Below, in pieces: positions 59,750 to 64,000 of a stretch of DNA of 64,000 nt. The first letter of the stretch is position 1. Each line of letters starts with the position of its first letter. The position numbers and the translations under genes are program-made. The stretch is from Thiomicrorhabdus chilensis DSM 12352 (GTDB lineage Bacteria; Pseudomonadota; Gammaproteobacteria; Thiomicrospirales; Thiomicrospiraceae), in contig NZ_KI519609.1 in NCBI RefSeq assembly GCF_000483485.1, positions 104,006-168,005 of the forward strand. Direction: 5' to 3'. Under the pieces are notes generated by a model that saw only the letters and a list, made by a program, of their open reading frames with translations, had not been told where the DNA came from and did not search any database.

Positions 59750-61807
59750 ATGAGTGGAATGACAAATGCCCCTAGTGGGCGCGCACAAGCTATGGCACGC
59801 CGCAAATCAAGAGCTTCTGGTAATAATGCGCCAGCGATACCTACCCGGGCACAGAGCGCTCCAGCTCCGGCTCCGGTTCCCGTCGAAAGTGCACCCAGTG
59901 CACCGAGACGGGAGGTGGTAGAGCCTTCAGTTAGAAGACCCGCTCGTCCTGCTCAGCCAGTTGTGGTTGCAGAAGGAAGAGAGGCTGCTAAACAAAGAAG
60001 AAAGCAAACGACGCGTGGACAAACTGCAAGTAGTCAGCCTCACCCTAAAGCCAAGGCACGGGAAAAGAAACAGCCTGAGCCGATTGTTGAACCACGTGCT
60101 AAGACAGCACCTAAAGCAAAAGCCAATCGTGCTGATGCTTCAGGGCGCAGAAACACCGTTAACTCAACAGCCGTTGCAGATAACAGTGGACGCAAAATGT
60201 CTAAAGCATGGCGTAAGGCATTGGCAAAAGGTAAGGCAGGCGAAACGGCTTACAAGTCTAAGACTGGACAGACTGGCTCTATTGCCAAAATGGCCAATCC
60301 GGACGCCTCGACTCGCGAAATTGCTCGCTCGGTAAGAGCGCAACGTTGCAGTAAAGGTAAGGCCAGTTGCAGTGCGACACCTGAGACAGCTAAAAAGCGT
60401 CAGAGCTCAAGAAGTCGTACGAACAACGCACCTGAAAAGGTTGGAATGTCAGAAACCTTAAGTGGTCAGTCCGTATCCGGGACAACCCTTGGTCAAGGCG
60501 CCTTAACCGGAGCAGAGACGGGTGCTTGTCAACTGGTAAGCGGTACGGAATATTTAGGAATGGAAGAGTTCAAAGCACATTGTTCCGACACTCCTAAAGC
60601 CGCACCGGCGAAGGTGACAACCACGCAAACCACCAAAGGTCAAACGATCAGCGGTAACAAAATGGGTCAAGCCAAGAGCGTGACCGGCGATCGCGCAGGA
60701 CAATGTTCAGGTGTTACCGGCACCGACTATTTGCCAGCCGATCAAAGTGATTTGATTTGTGGTACGAAAATGGATAAAGGAGCGGCTCCGCAAGGTGGGT
60801 TTACCATCAACCCGGGTCCATCGCCAAAATCCAATAGTGGCCGATCAGATTCTTTGAACGGTAGTGAGCGAAAAGTCAGTGGCGGTAATGATTACCCGGC
60901 CATGTCCGGTTCGATTCAGCCAAAATCAAGAGGCACTGAGGAAGCGCCTAAGAAAGTGGTGATGTCGAGTACCTTTGCCGGTAATGCAACCACTGGTACG
61001 CAAGTTGGTCGTCCAGAATCGGTAACGGGTGGCGATCGTGGCTACTGCAAAAATGTGACTGGTACGGGTTATCAGGGTAAGGAAGAAGTAGAGACGGTTT
61101 GTCAAACTTCGGCACCAACAACGACCCCTAAAAAGGTCAATGTGTCAGGTACCTTTTCCGGGCAAACCGTGACCGGCGATCGTAGCGGTGGTAATGACAA
61201 CATTACCGGTGGTGAAGCCGGACGCTGTAAGGCGGTCAGTGGAACACCGTATATGGGTAAGGAATCTTTTGCAGCCAGTTGTTCTGCTGAGGAGCAGTCA
61301 GCCGCGCAAAAAAAGCATGAACCCATGGCGCGTCAAAACGGACACGCTTTGACAGGAATCCAACCCGGGCCGCAAGGTTTGACCGGAGCGCAGAAAGGTG
61401 CATGTGAATTGGTTTCAGGAACGCACTATCAAGGTGCTGATCAAACCAGTTCAATGTGCCAAAGCTCTCAGGCGGCCAACCCGGGAGAGTCGGATTTTCC
61501 GATCATGATGTCGGATGCTGCCTCGGTAGATATGTCACAGCCTTTACCGGAAGTTGAAGCTGCACCTCAAGGTAGCGTCATCACTGGTGACGGTTGGGAC
61601 AGAGGCACCAAGGTAACTGGTACCGACGGGCCATGGGCAACCCAGCGCAATCCTTCGATTCGAGGGATGCAGGGACAATCTCCAATGGGGGCGTCTAATT
61701 ATAGACCAAACTCAATGGAAGAAGTTCCTCAGAGCCCGATCACGGGATCAGCCGGGAATACCGGTGAAGGCGCGAAAGTGACTTTGTCTGGCGGAGCCAG
61801 AGCATAG
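59750..61807 (+). CDS. csoS2: Carboxysome scaffold protein CsoS2
   Basis: Disordered scaffold linking RuBisCO and shell. 685 residues, shorter than the roughly 870 of the Halothiobacillus protein. Four basic N-repeats that bind RuBisCO: GRAQAMARRKSRASGN (10-25), GREAAKQRRKQTTRG (76-90), GRKMSKAWRKALAKGK (147-162), STREIARSVRAQRCSKGK (187-204). Four M-repeats with paired Cys and VTG/VSG motifs: 230-278, 289-337, 402-451, 462-511. C-region from about 525, ending in LSGGARA. GGGAGG precedes the ATG. At codons 520-522 the sequence CAA AAA AAG forms an in-phase slippery heptamer; a -1 shift would end the protein at residue 523, just before the C-region. Confidence 0.95.
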   Translation: MSGMTNAPSGRAQAMARRKSRASGNNAPAIPTRAQSAPAPAPVPVESAPSAPRREVVEPSVRRPARPAQPVVVAEGREAAKQRRKQTTRGQTASSQPHPKAKAREKKQPEPIVEPRAKTAPKAKANRADASGRRNTVNSTAVADNSGRKMSKAWRKALAKGKAGETAYKSKTGQTGSIAKMANPDASTREIARSVRAQRCSKGKASCSATPETAKKRQSSRSRTNNAPEKVGMSETLSGQSVSGTTLGQGALTGAETGACQLVSGTEYLGMEEFKAHCSDTPKAAPAKVTTTQTTKGQTISGNKMGQAKSVTGDRAGQCSGVTGTDYLPADQSDLICGTKMDKGAAPQGGFTINPGPSPKSNSGRSDSLNGSERKVSGGNDYPAMSGSIQPKSRGTEEAPKKVVMSSTFAGNATTGTQVGRPESVTGGDRGYCKNVTGTGYQGKEEVETVCQTSAPTTTPKKVNVSGTFSGQTVTGDRSGGNDNITGGEAGRCKAVSGTPYMGKESFAASCSAEEQSAAQKKHEPMARQNGHALTGIQPGPQGLTGAQKGACELVSGTHYQGADQTSSMCQSSQAANPGESDFPIMMSDAASVDMSQPLPEVEAAPQGSVITGDGWDRGTKVTGTDGPWATQRNPSIRGMQGQSPMGASNYRPNSMEEVPQSPITGSAGNTGEGAKVTLSGGARA
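61290..61320 (+). promoter_or_regulatory. Predicted -1 programmed ribosomal frameshift signal in csoS2
   Basis: Heptamer A AAA AAG (61309-61315), exactly in X XXY YYZ phase with the csoS2 frame. An SD-like AGGAG (61290-61294) lies 14 bases upstream, and in the -1 frame the next codons are GCA TGA (stop 61318-61320). Possible downstream stems: GTCAAA / TTTGAC (61332-61353), and GCGCGTC / GACACGC with one mismatch. This is nearly the arrangement of E. coli dnaX. Confidence 0.75.
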
Positions 61808-61828
61808 TTCAGTGAATAGGTGATGAAG

Positions 61829-63349
61829 ATGTTAAACGCAAAATATCGTGAAAAATCTTTGTTCTGGCGGCCAATACCTCCGCCAGCTCATCTCAAGAAG
61901 CAAGCTTTCAATGGGGCTTCTGATGGGCTGGAGAGGGGATCCTTGACTTCAACCGAAGTTGGGGGCAATCCTTTGGTTCAGGCAGCACAGAATGAATTAT
62001 TGCGCGACTATGAAATGCGTATTAAAGCCGGATTTGATGAGATCGCAACCGTTGTTCAGCGACTGCTGGTGCAACAGAAGCGTCCGGATTTCAACAAAGT
62101 GCTTGCGGAGATTGTCAGAAAAGAGTTGGGGATTCATCTCAGTCAAGAGCAGGTTGTTAAATTTACCGAAAACGGATTTGACAGCAATGCTTTTTATGGA
62201 GAATGCGTTTTTGCTCAATTCATGTCGATGTCTAAAGAATTCTTTGAACAGGATCCGTTGCAAGGTCAAAACAAAACCCAGGCAGAGCGGGTTTTCAAAG
62301 AAGCGGGTTTTCATGCGGTAGGGGTTGCCCCTTGTGCCGATGGACGTTTAGCACATTTCATCAGCTATGTACTGAGACTGCCCTACTCGGTAACCAGAAG
62401 GAAAGCCCATGCGGGTGCCTTATTTGATGTAAGTGAAAGCGTGCGTAATTGGGTGTTTATTGAGCATAGCCGTTTTAGAAATGGCGTGCCCAATTCAGCC
62501 GATGAACCGACACGTTATTTAAAGATAGCGGTTTATCATTACTCCAAGTCCGATCCACATCATCAAGGATGTGCGGCACACGGCAGTGATGATGCCAAAG
62601 CGGCTGAAGCGGCTCTGTCAAAATTGAAAGATTTCAGACAGGCCATTGAAAACCGGTTTGGGTGCGGTTCGACCGTGCAAACGCTGTTAATTGGAATGAA
62701 TACGGATGACGATAGTCTGAAAATACACGTTCCAAACCAACAAGGAAAAGTGTGTCTAAAACGCTTTGTCGAAACCGACGCGCTTTTCCACCAGACAAAC
62801 AATATGAATGCCGAGCAAGCCAGAGATCGCATTCAACAAGTGGTTGACCAGTGCAATGTGCAATTGGGTTCCAGCGCACCGGTTGAATCGATGAACAAAC
62901 TGATTGCTTGGTTCATTGAGAATAATTTTTCTCAGATTGCGTATGTTCAAAAATTTGAAAACGGTTGTTATTCAGATATCGGACATGCAGAAAGATTTAT
63001 TGGCATCGGTAACGGGTTTGAAGAAGTTCAGCTGCGTAACCTGACTTATTACAGTTTTTTGGATACTGTTGAAGAAGGACTGAATGACGTCAATGTTGGC
63101 ATTAAGATTTTTACCGGCCTGAACCTGAAAAGAGGTTTGCCGATTCCAATCATTATTCGCTGTGACTATGACGGAAGAGTACCAGGATCGAGAGATCGGG
63201 CCGAAGAAAAAGCCAGACGGATTGAGCAAGCCTTGCATGATCGTTACGCCGATTTATCGGCAAAAAGTCAATTGCAAACCTTGTGTACGCTGAGAGACAA
63301 CACTGGTAATCATGCGGCTGAGAAGATTCCCGGTCTGATATCGCTGTAA
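61829..63349 (+). CDS. csoSCA: Carboxysomal carbonic anhydrase CsoSCA (CsoS3)
   Basis: Zinc beta-type carbonic anhydrase that supplies CO2 inside the carboxysome. Conserved GFHAVGVAPCADGRLAHFISYVLRLP (Cys169) and SDPHHQGCAAHGSDD (His244/245, Cys248), the probable zinc ligands, then the C-terminal pseudo-repeat with DIGHAERFIGIGNGFEEVQLRN. 506 residues from ATG 61829, which has AGG eight bases upstream; GTG 61820 and ATG 61823 are alternatives. It starts 21 bp after csoS2. Confidence 0.96.
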   Translation: MLNAKYREKSLFWRPIPPPAHLKKQAFNGASDGLERGSLTSTEVGGNPLVQAAQNELLRDYEMRIKAGFDEIATVVQRLLVQQKRPDFNKVLAEIVRKELGIHLSQEQVVKFTENGFDSNAFYGECVFAQFMSMSKEFFEQDPLQGQNKTQAERVFKEAGFHAVGVAPCADGRLAHFISYVLRLPYSVTRRKAHAGALFDVSESVRNWVFIEHSRFRNGVPNSADEPTRYLKIAVYHYSKSDPHHQGCAAHGSDDAKAAEAALSKLKDFRQAIENRFGCGSTVQTLLIGMNTDDDSLKIHVPNQQGKVCLKRFVETDALFHQTNNMNAEQARDRIQQVVDQCNVQLGSSAPVESMNKLIAWFIENNFSQIAYVQKFENGCYSDIGHAERFIGIGNGFEEVQLRNLTYYSFLDTVEEGLNDVNVGIKIFTGLNLKRGLPIPIIIRCDYDGRVPGSRDRAEEKARRIEQALHDRYADLSAKSQLQTLCTLRDNTGNHAAEKIPGLISL

Positions 63350-63367
63350 CGGAGAAGGAGGGATAGG

Positions 63368-63640
63368 ATGAAGATTTTTAAAGTTGAAAAAACCTTAGTC
63401 TCCACCAACCGCATCGCCAGTATGGAGCACAAGCCTCTATTGGTGGTAGCGGAGAAGGAGGGTGGAACCCCTCAAGTTGCGGTCGATCCAGTCGGCTGTA
63501 AGCCGGGAGATTGGGTTTTATGTGTAGGTAGCTCGGCCGCACGTGATGCCAGCGGCATCAAGGGATATCCCAGTGATTTAACCATTGTTGGGATCATTGA
63601 CAGATGGGAGGTGAGCACCGATGGAGATACATCAAGTTAA
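63368..63640 (+). CDS. csoS4A: Carboxysome pentameric vertex protein CsoS4A
   Basis: BMV-family pentamer that closes the twelve vertices of the icosahedral shell. 90 residues: KVEKTLVSTNRIASMEHKPLLVV, DPVGCKPGDWVLCVGSSAAR and TIVGIIDRWE are hallmark segments. A strong ribosome site (GAGAAGGAGGGA) precedes it. The end overlaps csoS4B by 20 bases. Confidence 0.96.
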   Translation: MKIFKVEKTLVSTNRIASMEHKPLLVVAEKEGGTPQVAVDPVGCKPGDWVLCVGSSAARDASGIKGYPSDLTIVGIIDRWEVSTDGDTSS

Positions 63641-63875
63641 ACACAGACTGATTATGACCAGTCGGCTTGATGGGATGGGTCATCTTCCCATCAAGGTGCT
63701 ACAAAGCGTATCAGGTGCCACTTTGGTGGCACTGGATCCGATTGGTGTGAAAACCGGAGATTGGGTTTTTACCATCGCCAATTCGGCGGCCAGAACCGCT
63801 GCGGGTGACGACAAGATTTTAACGGATTTAACGGTAGCCGGAATTATTGATAATTGGCCGCCAAAAACGACTTAA
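63621..63875 (+). CDS. csoS4B: Carboxysome pentameric vertex protein CsoS4B
   Basis: Second vertex paralogue, 84 residues: HRLIMTSRLDGMGHLPIKVL, DPIGVKTGDWVFTIANSAAR and TVAGIIDNWPPK. The start lies inside csoS4A, with GGGAGGTGAGC as ribosome site within the upstream gene; this gives coupled synthesis of the two minor shell proteins. Confidence 0.96.
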   Translation: MEIHQVKHRLIMTSRLDGMGHLPIKVLQSVSGATLVALDPIGVKTGDWVFTIANSAARTAAGDDKILTDLTVAGIIDNWPPKTT

Positions 63876-63900
63876 TAATGATGTAACAGGAGAAATAACA

Positions 63901-64000
63901 TGAGCGAATATGGAATTGCTTTAGGAATGATCGAAACCCGCGGTTTGGTACCGGCGATTGAAGCGGCGGATGCAATGACCAAGGCGGCGGAAGTTCGTTT
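63901..64000 (+). CDS. csoS1: Carboxysome hexameric shell protein CsoS1 (3' end beyond window)
   Basis: BMC-domain shell protein. Only the first 33 codons are in the window: SEYGIALGMIETRGLVPAIE then AADAMTKAAEVRF, the BMC fold start. AGGAG precedes the ATG. Which CsoS1 paralogue this is (A, B or C) cannot be decided from the fragment. Confidence 0.95.

Noticed and set aside
59961..60335. Alternative-frame ORF inside csoS2 as a frameshift product
   Set aside because: It is in the +1 frame far from the A AAA AAG heptamer and lacks a ribosome site; the -1 product stops at 61318 instead.

Overview
The window looks like the origin-proximal chromosome of a chemolithoautotrophic sulfur-oxidising gammaproteobacterium, most like the Hydrogenovibrio / Thiomicrospira / Thiomicrorhabdus group. 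The reasons are a gammaproteobacterial replication cluster (dnaA, dnaN, recF, gyrB), a phosphoribulokinase, an alpha-carboxysome operon (form I RuBisCO, csoS2, csoSCA, csoS4A/B, csoS1) and an aerobic haem and ubiquinone gene set. Genus is inferred from gene content; species cannot be told from sequence alone. No tRNA, rRNA, CRISPR array, phage or insertion sequence was recognised.

Layout. 0-5.3 kb: end of homoserine kinase, tsaC, a DUF4197 / M48 protease pair, hemF, hslR and an outer-membrane protein. 5.3-17.1 kb: DUF389 membrane protein, then mostly minus-strand prk, gyrB, recF, fieF, dnaN and dnaA, with hsp20 facing the other way. 17.1-17.4 kb: AT-rich gap with DnaA boxes, the probable oriC. 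17.4-31.9 kb: TauE-type exporter, RND efflux pair, rpmH-rnpA-yidC-(unknown)-mnmE, CDF transporter, YigZ, CHAD protein, small unknown proteins, Na/Pi transporter. 32-36.5 kb: DyP peroxidase with an overlapping thioredoxin-fold gene, queF, unknown small genes, truncated haemoglobin, lipoprotein. 36.7-48.5 kb: mnmG-rsmG-parA-parB and the complete ATP synthase operon. 48.7-57.5 kb: glmU, ubiA, two unknown genes, ubiC, recG, a soluble CZB chemoreceptor, ridA. 57.9-64 kb: carboxysome operon, running off the end.

Functional links. ParA/ParB are accompanied by three parS-like palindromes (892, 28022, 55629) on both sides of the putative oriC, two of them inside genes. The carboxysome genes and prk (RuBP regeneration) both lie within about 45 kb of oriC.

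The two most interesting signals are: (1) the 8-bp palindrome CAGGCCTG, found at least 25 times where about one is expected, whose intergenic copies carry a conserved one-sided tail (consensus CAGGCCTGYYSRTTTT); and (2) an A AAA AAG heptamer, in the correct phase, inside csoS2 that would give a -1 frameshift and immediate stop exactly between the M and C regions, predicting short and long CsoS2 forms by a dnaX-like signal.
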